Assembly (NCBI GenBank): GCA_002320285.1
Contig: DCKE01000024.1
Coordinates: 230,033-294,032, forward strand
Source: Flavobacteriaceae bacterium UBA1682
Lineage (GTDB): Bacteria > Bacteroidota > Bacteroidia > Flavobacteriales > Flavobacteriaceae
Length of the DNA stretch: 64,000 nt
Direction: 5' to 3'
Shown here: in pieces, positions 54,937-62,332 of the stretch
Numbering within the stretch: position 1 is the stretch's first letter
Layout of the letters: every line of letters starts with the position of its first letter
The notes under the pieces: generated by a model
Seen by the model: the letters and a program-made list of their open reading frames with translations, nothing else
Told to the model about the DNA's origin: nothing
Databases searched by the model: none
Position numbers and translations under genes: made by a program

Positions 54937-56904
54937 ATGTATCGATACGATTTAAATAGAGTTCGTTTTTATTCCCTAGAAGATATGGCAGGCGCACATG
55001 AACTTTCAAAAGGTGAAAAAATTTTAAGAACTAAACTTAAACCAAACTATACTGACGTCAATGATGTTTTAGAACTTTATAGTATTAAAAAATATATAGA
55101 CAACAAATTATATTTAATAAGTTGGACACCAAAAGAAATAGAAGACTTTAAACAACAAACTATACAATATGGGAAAATAGTTGGAAATTTCTTTTTAACT
55201 ATAAACAACGAAAATGTCTTTGAAATATTCGAGCAAATTCTACACGACTATATTAAATCATTTTGGGAAATAGTATGTAACCATTCCCTACTTAGGCAAA
55301 TTTCAAAACAAAATTTCATCAAAATATTAGAAAACTACCCACACCTAATACACGAGATTTTAACTTATAAAGCTTTAGTTAACCATTACGATAAAGAACT
55401 CAAAAACTTTTTAGTAAACTATGCTACATCAACTGAGATTTTGCTTTCAGTTTATGAAACAAAAGATGAATTTGAAAGAAATAAAAAGTACATTCCTAAA
55501 AGTCTAACCACTGAGGATAAAGAAACCATAATTTTAAAATACTTAGACTCAGAAGAACCAAATTTGAATTACATTGGCTTAATTGTAAATTTAAGAAATA
55601 AAACAGAACTCAGAATCACAGATAAAACAAGGTTAAAAGCAAAACGGTTACAGAAAAGTAAAACAGATAAGTTCTTAGCAGGCAATGTAGGAATGAGTTT
55701 TGGTGTCTCTGTTGGCTTTTCTCCAAATATATCTAAACTAAAAGATAGCTATATAGATGACGATAATATAGTAAATTACACTTTCAATTCGGACTTCATA
55801 AAGAATAATAATCATCCATACAGACTATTTCAAAATTTTAAATTACTCTTTGATTTTATTGATACACAGAATAGAATAAATCTAGTAAGTAAAAAAAGTC
55901 AATTAGGCTTATTTGAAAAAAATTTTGGTGTTCAATCTCAAAATGAATATATGATTGGTACGCAATTTCGTTTAACTGAAATGTCATCTCAAGCTCAAAT
56001 TTGTGGCTACAATAAAATTATTACGGAATTAAACACTTCTTTAGAAGAAATATTACATTTTGTTTTTACGAAGGCATTTCAACAATTATACGCTTTTGCT
56101 GACAACGCCCGCTTTTCAGTTCCGACACGAACAAACACATTCTTTGAGAAGGTACGATTATTGGCGCCTGAATTTGAATCAATCTTAAAACAATTTAAAC
56201 TTTATGTTGAAGATGGAGAGATAGATTTTGAGCTTTTACAAATATCATCTTCACCAACAACAATCAAGAATATCCCAAGTCTTATACAAGATAAATACAT
56301 CTATTTTAATACTGACAACCAAGAAATGGTAAATTGTTCAAAACTATTTTTTTCCGACCAAACACTTCTTGCTTATGTTGATCCTTTTAAAAATAAAAAG
56401 TACAATACATTCTTTGACTTACTAGCAAATGAACAAGTTAATTTCAATAATTATGAAGAATTCCATAAACCCAATTTAAGTTATTTAATTGAAAGAAAGT
56501 TCATTGAAATAAATAATGATGGTTTTATTCAAGTTATCAATCCAGCACGTCTCTTAATTTTTAAAGACTTACACGACAGTGAATTTGCATCATTTTATCG
56601 TTATCCTACTGAGTTCCAAAAAGAAGTTCTTGAAATGAGAAATGAAAATATAGTTTTATTTGAAAGTACATTATTTTCAAAATCGGAGCAGTCATATTTT
56701 AATTATTTTCTAAATAAAAGTGATTTCACTAATGGTTTAGATTTAAGAAACAGTTACTTGCATGGTACACAAGCAAATCCAGAAGAAATTAAGAAACACG
56801 AATATGCATATTTTACCTACTTAAAATTAGTTGTCCTAACTTTGCTTAAAATAGATGATGATTTACAGATTTCAAATGCAATAAAAAAAAAGACGAACGG
56901 GTAA
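54937..56904 (+). CDS. Large protein with C-terminal HEPN RNxxxH motif
   Basis: The 655-residue protein has no recognised N-terminal family. Near its C-terminus, NGLDLRNSYLHGTQAN has Arg604-Asn605-x3-His609, the RNxxxH catalytic signature of HEPN ribonucleases, followed by a helix (HEYAYFTYLKLVVLTLLKI) as in a four-helix HEPN bundle. It stands alone beside a restriction system. No transmembrane segment. A single-gene RNase defence protein is the leading guess, like ApeA in layout but not in recognisable sequence. Confidence 0.72.
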   Translation: MYRYDLNRVRFYSLEDMAGAHELSKGEKILRTKLKPNYTDVNDVLELYSIKKYIDNKLYLISWTPKEIEDFKQQTIQYGKIVGNFFLTINNENVFEIFEQILHDYIKSFWEIVCNHSLLRQISKQNFIKILENYPHLIHEILTYKALVNHYDKELKNFLVNYATSTEILLSVYETKDEFERNKKYIPKSLTTEDKETIILKYLDSEEPNLNYIGLIVNLRNKTELRITDKTRLKAKRLQKSKTDKFLAGNVGMSFGVSVGFSPNISKLKDSYIDDDNIVNYTFNSDFIKNNNHPYRLFQNFKLLFDFIDTQNRINLVSKKSQLGLFEKNFGVQSQNEYMIGTQFRLTEMSSQAQICGYNKIITELNTSLEEILHFVFTKAFQQLYAFADNARFSVPTRTNTFFEKVRLLAPEFESILKQFKLYVEDGEIDFELLQISSSPTTIKNIPSLIQDKYIYFNTDNQEMVNCSKLFFSDQTLLAYVDPFKNKKYNTFFDLLANEQVNFNNYEEFHKPNLSYLIERKFIEINNDGFIQVINPARLLIFKDLHDSEFASFYRYPTEFQKEVLEMRNENIVLFESTLFSKSEQSYFNYFLNKSDFTNGLDLRNSYLHGTQANPEEIKKHEYAYFTYLKLVVLTLLKIDDDLQISNAIKKKTNG

Positions 56905-56990
56905 GTTACATCCAATTGAAAAAGTAAATATATTTAGATACAAAATAACCATTTCCAAAAAAGAATAAAAAGAAGCCGAATTTACGTTTC

Positions 56991-57088
56991 GGGTTTCTCA
57001 AAAACCCAAGTTCAAGCCCTTCGGGTATTTCAAAAAATCTCCACCCTACGGGTAGTATTTTTTAAAACAAACTTGATTTTTGAAACCC
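56991..57088. repeat. Long imperfect inverted repeat after the HEPN gene
   Basis: The left arm 56991-57013 (GGGTTTCTCAAAAACCCAAG) and right arm 57069-57088 (AACTTGATTTTTGAAACCC) are nearly complementary; inside are two smaller hairpins CCC(TT)CGGG and CCCTACGGG with a T-run. It probably ends transcription of the HEPN gene. Confidence 0.75.
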
Positions 57089-57198
57089 TCCACGAATGAA
57101 AGAGGCTTTCTTTTTTTCCTTTTTCTTTTGAAAAAAATTAGAATACCAAGGCGAGTCCTTCGGAAAAAAAGAAAGTTAACTTTCTAAATTCCGTTGTC

Positions 57199-57624
57199 AT
57201 GTCACAAATCTTAATCAAAACCCACAAAAAAGGAAACCTTTACAAAGGCTTTTATTTCTTCATCCTTAACAAAGGACTCAACAGTGGCAAACCACTCTCA
57301 GAACCCTGCGCAAATTGCTTTGTCATCTTCTTTACAACCCAAGAAGAAATGGAAAATCATTATTGGGTGGCTTTTTCACTCTGGCAGGCCAATTTTTGGC
57401 ATCCCTATCTCGTGGGCTCCGTAATTCCTTTTTTGCGCTTACCCGAATTCAAAAGTGAATTTATCCAAAAAGCCGACAAGTTTTTAAGCAACTACGAAAA
57501 ACACCGCAAAGCAGTACAAACCCTACAACTGTTAGAACTAAGAGAAAAACAATTTCTACACAACATCAACCTCATAAACGATGCCCGCAGAGTAGTACTA
57601 TATCGATACATTAGAAGTAGATAA
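57199..57624 (+). CDS. Hypothetical protein of Bacteroidota elements (DUF6943-like)
   Basis: The 141-residue protein has an aromatic, Cys-containing central part (NCFVIFFTTQEEMENHYWVAFSLWQANFWHPYLVGSVIPFLRLPEFKSEFI) and a basic helical C-terminus. I recall a DUF6943 family of this kind in flavobacterial elements, without certainty. It is rich in C on the plus strand like the element's left end, so it may belong to the element core. Confidence 0.6.
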   Translation: MSQILIKTHKKGNLYKGFYFFILNKGLNSGKPLSEPCANCFVIFFTTQEEMENHYWVAFSLWQANFWHPYLVGSVIPFLRLPEFKSEFIQKADKFLSNYEKHRKAVQTLQLLELREKQFLHNINLINDARRVVLYRYIRSR

Positions 57625-57671
57625 ATTGCTGTTTTTATGTTTTAACAAAAATCTGATTTAAATAATTATTA

Positions 57672-58532
57672 TTATTCCTTCTTTTTAATATCCTCATGTC
57701 CATATGCACTATCATCAAATTCTTTTAGATGGGTCTTACTAAATAATAAAGATGAATCAATATTTTTAAACAAAGCATATTTCTCGATCAACGGCTTAAA
57801 TTTCTCGTTCCCATTTTCATGCAAACAATTATAGAATAATAAAATTTGCTCGTAACTTGATAATTGTGCGCGTGCAATCGAAGTATAATGCCCTTTCGTT
57901 TGTATTTCAGAATTGTCAATAAATTTAATTATATGATACAGTGTTCTAAAATAATGACTTAAATCAGATTTATACTTATCATAAACCATCCCATATGCAT
58001 CAATATAAGAGGATACCTCTAACGATTCTTTAATCTCTTCTAATTTAGATTTACTAAAAATATTGCTTGAACCTACCTTAATAGAATCGTTTACGTTTTT
58101 TTCTATTTCATTATAAAATATTTGAAAAGAATCTCTTCCAGTCTTTATTAAATTTTCTGTAGAATCACTACTTTTAACATCTAAGCTATTTACAATCAAA
58201 TGAAACAAGTTCAACATTTGGAAATAAGTATTTTCAAATTTCTCTTTAGAAAGCATTTCATTTTGAATTTCAAAAACTTTTCTAGTAGAAGATAATTCTT
58301 GTCTTTGTAATTTTAACTCTTGTCTTTGTAATAAAATAGTAAATATAATACCTGTAAAAGCTAAACCTGCAAATAAAGAGTTAATAGCTCCAAATTTATC
58401 ACCATAAGTTCCACGATTTGCTAAGTAATCACAAGTTCCGACAGGGAACAAATTATCAATATACACAGAGCTTGCATACCATAATATAATAATTATTATA
58501 AATACAAATGCTATTATAGTAGTATTCTTCAA
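57672..58532 (-). CDS. AbiC-like phage abortive infection protein
   Basis: The 286-residue protein has one N-terminal membrane helix, a second near residues 50-68 (GAINSLFAGLAFTGIIFTILLQRQELKLQRQEL), and a cytoplasmic domain with FENTYFQMLNLFHLIV and YFRTLYHIIKFIDNSE and RAQLSSYEQILLFYNCL, the pattern of the putative AbiC family (PF16872). The start is TTG at 58532: no ATG is upstream and an in-frame TAA lies three codons before. It would act against phage by aborting infection (family knowledge). Confidence 0.88.
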   Translation of the reverse strand: MKNTTIIAFVFIIIIILWYASSVYIDNLFPVGTCDYLANRGTYGDKFGAINSLFAGLAFTGIIFTILLQRQELKLQRQELSSTRKVFEIQNEMLSKEKFENTYFQMLNLFHLIVNSLDVKSSDSTENLIKTGRDSFQIFYNEIEKNVNDSIKVGSSNIFSKSKLEEIKESLEVSSYIDAYGMVYDKYKSDLSHYFRTLYHIIKFIDNSEIQTKGHYTSIARAQLSSYEQILLFYNCLHENGNEKFKPLIEKYALFKNIDSSLLFSKTHLKEFDDSAYGHEDIKKKE

Positions 58533-58689
58533 AATATCTTAAGATTAAATTTTGACAAATCTAAAGAATTATACCATATAAAAATATTTTAATTAAACGT
58601 ATAAAAACAACTGTAGAAACAAATAAAAAGCCAAATCCGAAGACTTGACTTTCTGATTTAACTCCAAGGTCACCACAACAAGAGTTAAA

Positions 58690-58923
58690 CTATTTTTGAA
58701 TCGTTTTATCGTATTTTCCATCATCAACCGTAATTTGGCTTACAGCAGAAAGCACACCACTCGCAACCGTCATATACCCACCAACCGCTATAATCGAAGC
58801 CGGCAAAACCACAGAAGCGGTCAACAACACACCCCCAACACCTGCCAAAATCAAACCGATACTTCTAAGCACCTTAAACAATTTGGGCGTTGGTGCTTTA
58901 GCTCTATCCAATATATTCATCAT
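58690..58923 (-). CDS. Small two-helix membrane protein, holin-like
   Basis: The 77-residue protein has two hydrophobic helices (about 21-38 and 42-66, rich in Gly, Ala, Val and Ser) and polar ends, like class II holins; no family is certain. It is last in a minus-strand trio: 8 bp separate it from the DUF5675 gene. Two adjacent ATG codons start it. A pore-forming lysis role is inference. Confidence 0.62.
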   Translation of the reverse strand: MMNILDRAKAPTPKLFKVLRSIGLILAGVGGVLLTASVVLPASIIAVGGYMTVASGVLSAVSQITVDDGKYDKTIQK

Positions 58924-58931
58924 TACTTCCC

Positions 58932-59327
58932 TTATGATTCTACAACTAAAAACACCTCTTCCAACCGTTCCAATTTAGGATATACCAATTCCTTCAATTT
59001 CGAAAAAGCCATTCTGGAAGCCGTTCCCCTACCCATACCAGTCAATTGACTTACCGGAGCAATGCAACCGTTCAATTCTTTCAATGCATCGTTGGCAGGA
59101 TGAAACAATATAAAACTTCTATCTGCTACACCCATAACCTCCAAATGCCAATCAAACCGCTTGCTATAACGCTTTCTCAACGCATACCTTCCTTCGGGTA
59201 TACACGAAACCCTTCGTTCATTATTTCTCCAAAGCAACTCAATTGCATAGCAAATCAGCTCCCCATCAACTTCAATCCGTCCATTGGTTCCCCCTTCAAA
59301 ATAAGCGCGTATTAAATACAATTCCAT
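58932..59327 (-). CDS. DUF5675 family protein
   Basis: The 131-residue protein has the DUF5675 signature: CYAIELLWRNNERRVSCIPEGRYALRKRYSKRF, then RSFILFHPANDALKELNGCIAPV. This family is frequent in phages and elements and has a small beta fold; a peptidoglycan role has been suggested but not established to my knowledge. It lies between the holin-like and 252-residue genes with 6-8 bp spacing, so all three are co-transcribed. Confidence 0.82.
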   Translation of the reverse strand: MELYLIRAYFEGGTNGRIEVDGELICYAIELLWRNNERRVSCIPEGRYALRKRYSKRFDWHLEVMGVADRSFILFHPANDALKELNGCIAPVSQLTGMGRGTASRMAFSKLKELVYPKLERLEEVFLVVES

Positions 59328-59333
59328 AAATAC

Positions 59334-60092
59334 TTATTTAACAATATCCACAGCTACAACAGACAGAGGATTAAACAAACCGTTCTTTAGCGAATACAGC
59401 TTACCGTTTACCTCTTGAAAAAATTCAATACCCAAAACAAAAAGCAAAGGATAACCATTATCCTCTGTAAATTGATTACTAAGCGTCAAATCAGGTACCG
59501 CCACGGCATTCCATTCTAATACATCAGATTCCGCACTAACCATATCAAAAAACTCCTCTTCAAAATCTATGGCCATAGCCCCTGAAACAATTTTAAAATG
59601 CGTTGTTCCCCTAGGTGCAGAAATCATGTTGACAGGAACAAAAGAAACTATTTTCACTTCTAAAACAGTGTCCACCCGATTTATAGTAACGGTATAGGGC
59701 GCAAATAATGTTGTACCTAGTTTCCCACGAATATTAAACTCAAAACCAACAAGCAAACCCAAATCTCCCAGGACAACATTTCTCAAACCACGTTCACTCA
59801 CCGTATCAGCCTGCAGAATCTTAACCATTGTTTTAGTTAGCCTTCCTACCACTCTACTATCCGAAGCATTAAACAACAGCGAACGAATAGAACTTCTCAA
59901 CAACTTTCCGGCCTTACCCGCACGTCCAAACTCAGCACCATTTTCACGAGTACGTTGAAAAGACGGGTCAGTAGCAATTCTATGTCCATCAACCCCACCT
60001 TTTTCACGAGCCAAATAACCATCCTGAGTCTTATAAAAAGTAATATCTCCAATACTCCCTTTCAATTTTATAATACCTTTTTGCCTAGCCAT
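59334..60092 (-). CDS. Unknown protein, first of the DUF5675 trio
   Basis: The 252-residue protein starts MARQKGIIKLKGSIGDITFYKTQDGYLAREKGGVDGHRIATDPSFQRTRENGAEFGRAGKAGKLLRSSI, a basic N-terminus recurrent in flavobacterial genes beside DUF5675, with a beta-rich rest. ATG at 60092 is used; an upstream codon at 60116 would add eight unrelated residues. It is not a recognised enzyme. Confidence 0.7.
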   Translation of the reverse strand: MARQKGIIKLKGSIGDITFYKTQDGYLAREKGGVDGHRIATDPSFQRTRENGAEFGRAGKAGKLLRSSIRSLLFNASDSRVVGRLTKTMVKILQADTVSERGLRNVVLGDLGLLVGFEFNIRGKLGTTLFAPYTVTINRVDTVLEVKIVSFVPVNMISAPRGTTHFKIVSGAMAIDFEEEFFDMVSAESDVLEWNAVAVPDLTLSNQFTEDNGYPLLFVLGIEFFQEVNGKLYSLKNGLFNPLSVVAVDIVK

Positions 60093-60400
60093 AATTCTCA
60101 AATTTAAGTTAACCAATCACTTGAAAACATCCTTAAAAATGACATTTAAACAAAAATTAAAAATAAATCGCAAACCACAAGCACACGGCTGTTTCAAATG
60201 AATCCTAGCGTAAAAAATGACTCTAAAACTGTTAAATACACCTGTTTTTTTAGCTAGCATCCAGCTTAAAAGACTATAAATCAAATGTTATTTATATATT
60301 TAATACTCAAAAATCAAAAACATATAGGGTTGAATACAAAACAACAAAGCCCTATTTGAAGTATAGATAAAGTATAAAAGAAACCTAACAACGAAAAACC
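60093..60400. other. Intergenic region
   Basis: About 308 bp between the divergent trio and the small gene at 60401. It must hold promoters in both directions. I see no clear box, repeat or gene. Confidence 0.4.
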
Positions 60401-60610
60401 ATGTACATGAAAAAGGATATGAACAGAATATGCATCTATCCAAAAGACATACAGCTCATCACAGGCAAAAGTTACAGTCAGAGTAACCGACTGATAAAAA
60501 AAATAAAAAAAGAGCTCAATAAAGGTGACGACCAATTCTTGACCATAGATGAATTTTGTACCTACACGGGTATAAAATACGACCAAGTATCGCACCTTAT
60601 TTTCGGATAA
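60401..60610 (+). CDS. Small HTH-like protein at the right end
   Basis: The 69-residue protein (IYPKDIQLITGKSYSQSNRLIKKIKKELNKGDDQFLTIDEFCTYTGIKYDQVSHLIF) appears to hold two short helix-turn-helix-like units and is basic. It is the last gene before the right border, where DNA-binding or excision proteins often sit. Function unknown. Confidence 0.6.
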   Translation: MYMKKDMNRICIYPKDIQLITGKSYSQSNRLIKKIKKELNKGDDQFLTIDEFCTYTGIKYDQVSHLIFG

Positions 60611-60734
60611 CAATTATCGTATAAGCGGACTAAAAATCAGAATGTTAAATAGTAATGTTTCGATTACATATTTTGGTATTTATTCAAAAAAAAAGTATCT
60701 TGTGCTAGTATATTGATAGTTCAAGTATGATATA

Positions 60735-60752
60735 AGGGATAAATTCGGGTAC
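60735..60752 (+). repeat. 18-bp inner direct repeat, right copy
   Basis: Identical to 40053-40070 and in the same orientation, 78 bp inside the right core. Confidence 0.85.
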
Positions 60753-60812
60753 TTATTTAAAACAGTATCTTGAAAGTATGACTACTAAAGGAAAGAGAAA
60801 TTCAACTGCAAA

Positions 60813-60826
60813 CCCTCTTTCTCCGC
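60813..60826 (+). repeat. attR core (14-bp direct repeat)
   Basis: CCCTCTTTCTCCGC repeats the end of tRNA-Ser (39938-39951) exactly. Only this short piece of the tRNA is present. Confidence 0.9.
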
Positions 60827-60836
60827 CATAAAAATG

Positions 60837-60862
60837 AAACCCGACCTTGGTCGGGTTTTTTG
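60837..60862 (+). terminator. Original terminator of tRNA-Ser
   Basis: AAACCCGACC (60837-60846) pairs with GGTCGGGTTT (60849-60858) and ends in a T-run. Without the element it would lie 10 bp after the duplicated tRNA end. Confidence 0.88.
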
Positions 60863-60869
60863 TTTTATA

Positions 60870-60905
60870 AAAATGTTGTCGAGCTCGCTCGAAACAACAT
60901 TTTTG
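60870..60905. repeat. Strong hairpin
   Basis: AAAAATGTTGT and its inverted complement enclose the GC-rich palindrome CGAGCTCG. It follows the tRNA terminator directly. Role unknown. Confidence 0.7.
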
Positions 60906-60967
60906 AAAAACAAAAAAACACTGTTACGCAGTAACGGTGTCGTTTTTATGAACCGCTCTCCCCTTAC

Positions 60968-61180
60968 AGGGAACACCGTAGCGAAGCGGAGGTAATCCCG
61001 ATTATCTAAATAATGATGTCATTTTCATGAAATGCTATTCCCACAAGGGAACACCGTAGCGAAGCGGAGGTAATCCCATACTTATCCCCTCTTTAATAAA
61101 TTCAATGCCTATTTACTGTGATCGTGCTACTGAACCGCTTCCTTCACAAGGGAACATCGCAGCGAAGCGAAGGTAATCCC
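60968..61180 (+). repeat. Three REP-like 32-bp repeats
   Basis: Copies at 60968-60999, 61046-61077 and 61149-61180 share a core beginning AGGGAACACCG and ending GGAGGTAATCCC; the first two are identical, the third has four changes. GGGA/TCCC and ACC/GGT arms let each form a hairpin. Each is preceded by a related GAACCGCT or GAAATGCT segment. The array follows a tRNA. Confidence 0.85.
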
Positions 61181-61202
61181 GGATCAATCCTAAATGTTGT
61201 GT

Positions 61203-61465
61203 TTATGCAAAAATATTAACCAATCTATACAAGAAGAATTCTATATCTCTTACTCCTCAAAACTGAGTTCTAAAAGCTTTAATTTTCGCATTAAAGGATT
61301 CTGCAGAAGCATGGGTACTTCTGTTGTCAAAATAGTTTAATATGGTCTAATAAGGAATTTTAATGGCTCTAGAAGTTCTATTGAATGATTTGGATACGGA
61401 TTGACTTACCTTCTCCTGCCATTTCGCTATTACCATAAAACCAATTAACTCATAGATGATGTACA
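61203..61465 (-). pseudogene. Transposase C-terminal remnant (ISAon1-like)
   Basis: Read on the minus strand, about 88 codons match the end of an ISL3/ISAon1-type transposase: YELIGFMVIAKWQEKVSQSVSKSFNRTSRAIKIPY*TILNYFDNRSTHASAESFNAKIKAFRTQF*GVRDIEFFLYRLVNIFA. Two nonsense codons (TAG at Trp, TGA at Arg) interrupt it and the N-terminal part is missing. No terminal repeats are visible. Confidence 0.85.
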
Positions 61466-61513
61466 TCTAACACCGTTCGGGTTACAGACCCAATAAACTT
61501 TAAAAATGTATTA

Positions 61514-62065
61514 TTAAACTTTAAGCACGCTTTTCCATTTTAACAACTTTTTCCTTCTATCGTCAATTCCGTTTAAACCGCCATTTATTTTTTTGGTGAT
61601 CGCTGTTATTTCGTCCTTATCAGCCAATTGATTTAGATTATTGTTAGACCAGAACCAGAGGGCAGCATTTAAAGCATCTGCTTCGGTTAGTAATAAATCG
61701 GGATTATTTATATAATCAATCTTTGAGGTTTCGCTTAAAGCTTTATAATTATTGAATCCTGTTAATTGAATAAATCCACGTCCTCTATACTTCCAACCAT
61801 CCCCTGATTGTTCACCTTTATTGCCCATTCTATTGGCATATACTTTATTTGCTATTTTTTGAGGATTTCTCGAAAACTGATCTACATTATCCTTGCTAAA
61901 GTACTTTGGAAATACTTTTAGCAAACCTTCCTTAGAGTAATTTAAGTTTTCGCTTATAGGCTTTAAATTTGACTCATGTTCAATTTGAGCCATAAAATGA
62001 GCGATTCGCATTGAGGTATTCACCTCATATTTACTAAATAGCGATTTATATTTTTCGTACAACAT
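61514..62065 (-). CDS. GH19-type lysozyme/chitinase-like protein
   Basis: The 183-residue protein has the GH19 core: RIAHFMAQIEHESNLKPISENLNYSKEGLLKVFPKYF (catalytic Glu31), YANRMGNKGEQSGDGWKYRGRGFIQLTGFNNY, and ALWFWSNNNLNQLAD. Phage endolysins and secreted muramidases of this type cut peptidoglycan. No signal peptide is visible. ATG at 62065 is used; the frame reaches only a TTG upstream. It lies 267 bp downstream of the DUF2589-like gene. Confidence 0.87.
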   Translation of the reverse strand: MLYEKYKSLFSKYEVNTSMRIAHFMAQIEHESNLKPISENLNYSKEGLLKVFPKYFSKDNVDQFSRNPQKIANKVYANRMGNKGEQSGDGWKYRGRGFIQLTGFNNYKALSETSKIDYINNPDLLLTEADALNAALWFWSNNNLNQLADKDEITAITKKINGGLNGIDDRRKKLLKWKSVLKV

Positions 62066-62332
62066 ACTAGATAAATTTAAAATAATTTTAATGTAAAGAG
62101 TCAAAACTATAAATACGATTCTATTTGTATTACTTACGTAATAAGCTTTCTAAAAATCCATTGATCTATCTTGTCACTGAATGTGATTTTTGTTTTTAGG
62201 AATCGTATATTTAGACTCCGATTTTTACTCGTTCTCTTGTATAAACCCATTATTTTTAAGAGGAGACTTTTTTTCGATACCATTTTCCTTTTTTCAAGAC
62301 TAATCATGGGTTTAATAATACTCTAGTTTAAC

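Larger units (their letters stand above)
39951..60826. mobile_element. Integrative element of about 20.9 kb in tRNA-Ser, defence cargo
   Basis: Bounded by a 14-bp duplication of the tRNA-Ser 3' end, with an integrase reading away from the tRNA at the left end. Removing it would restore tRNA-Ser directly in front of the terminator at 60837. It contains recombination genes at the left, then a run of defence-type cargo. I recognised no relaxase, coupling protein or capsid gene, so it may depend on a helper for transfer or be a satellite. Confidence 0.88.

Noticed and set aside
54800..55009. Minus-strand open frame upstream of the methyltransferase
   Set aside because: It overlaps the start of the HEPN gene antisense and has no recognisable features.
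40053..60752. 18-bp repeats as the true element ends
   Set aside because: The 14-bp repeat coincides with the tRNA end, as integrases of this type use, and explains the displaced terminator better; the 18-bp copies lie inside.
39951..60826. The element as a complete prophage or conjugative transposon
   Set aside because: No capsid, terminase, tail, relaxase, coupling ATPase or Tra genes were recognised, despite RteC, the DnaC-like ATPase and the holin-like gene.
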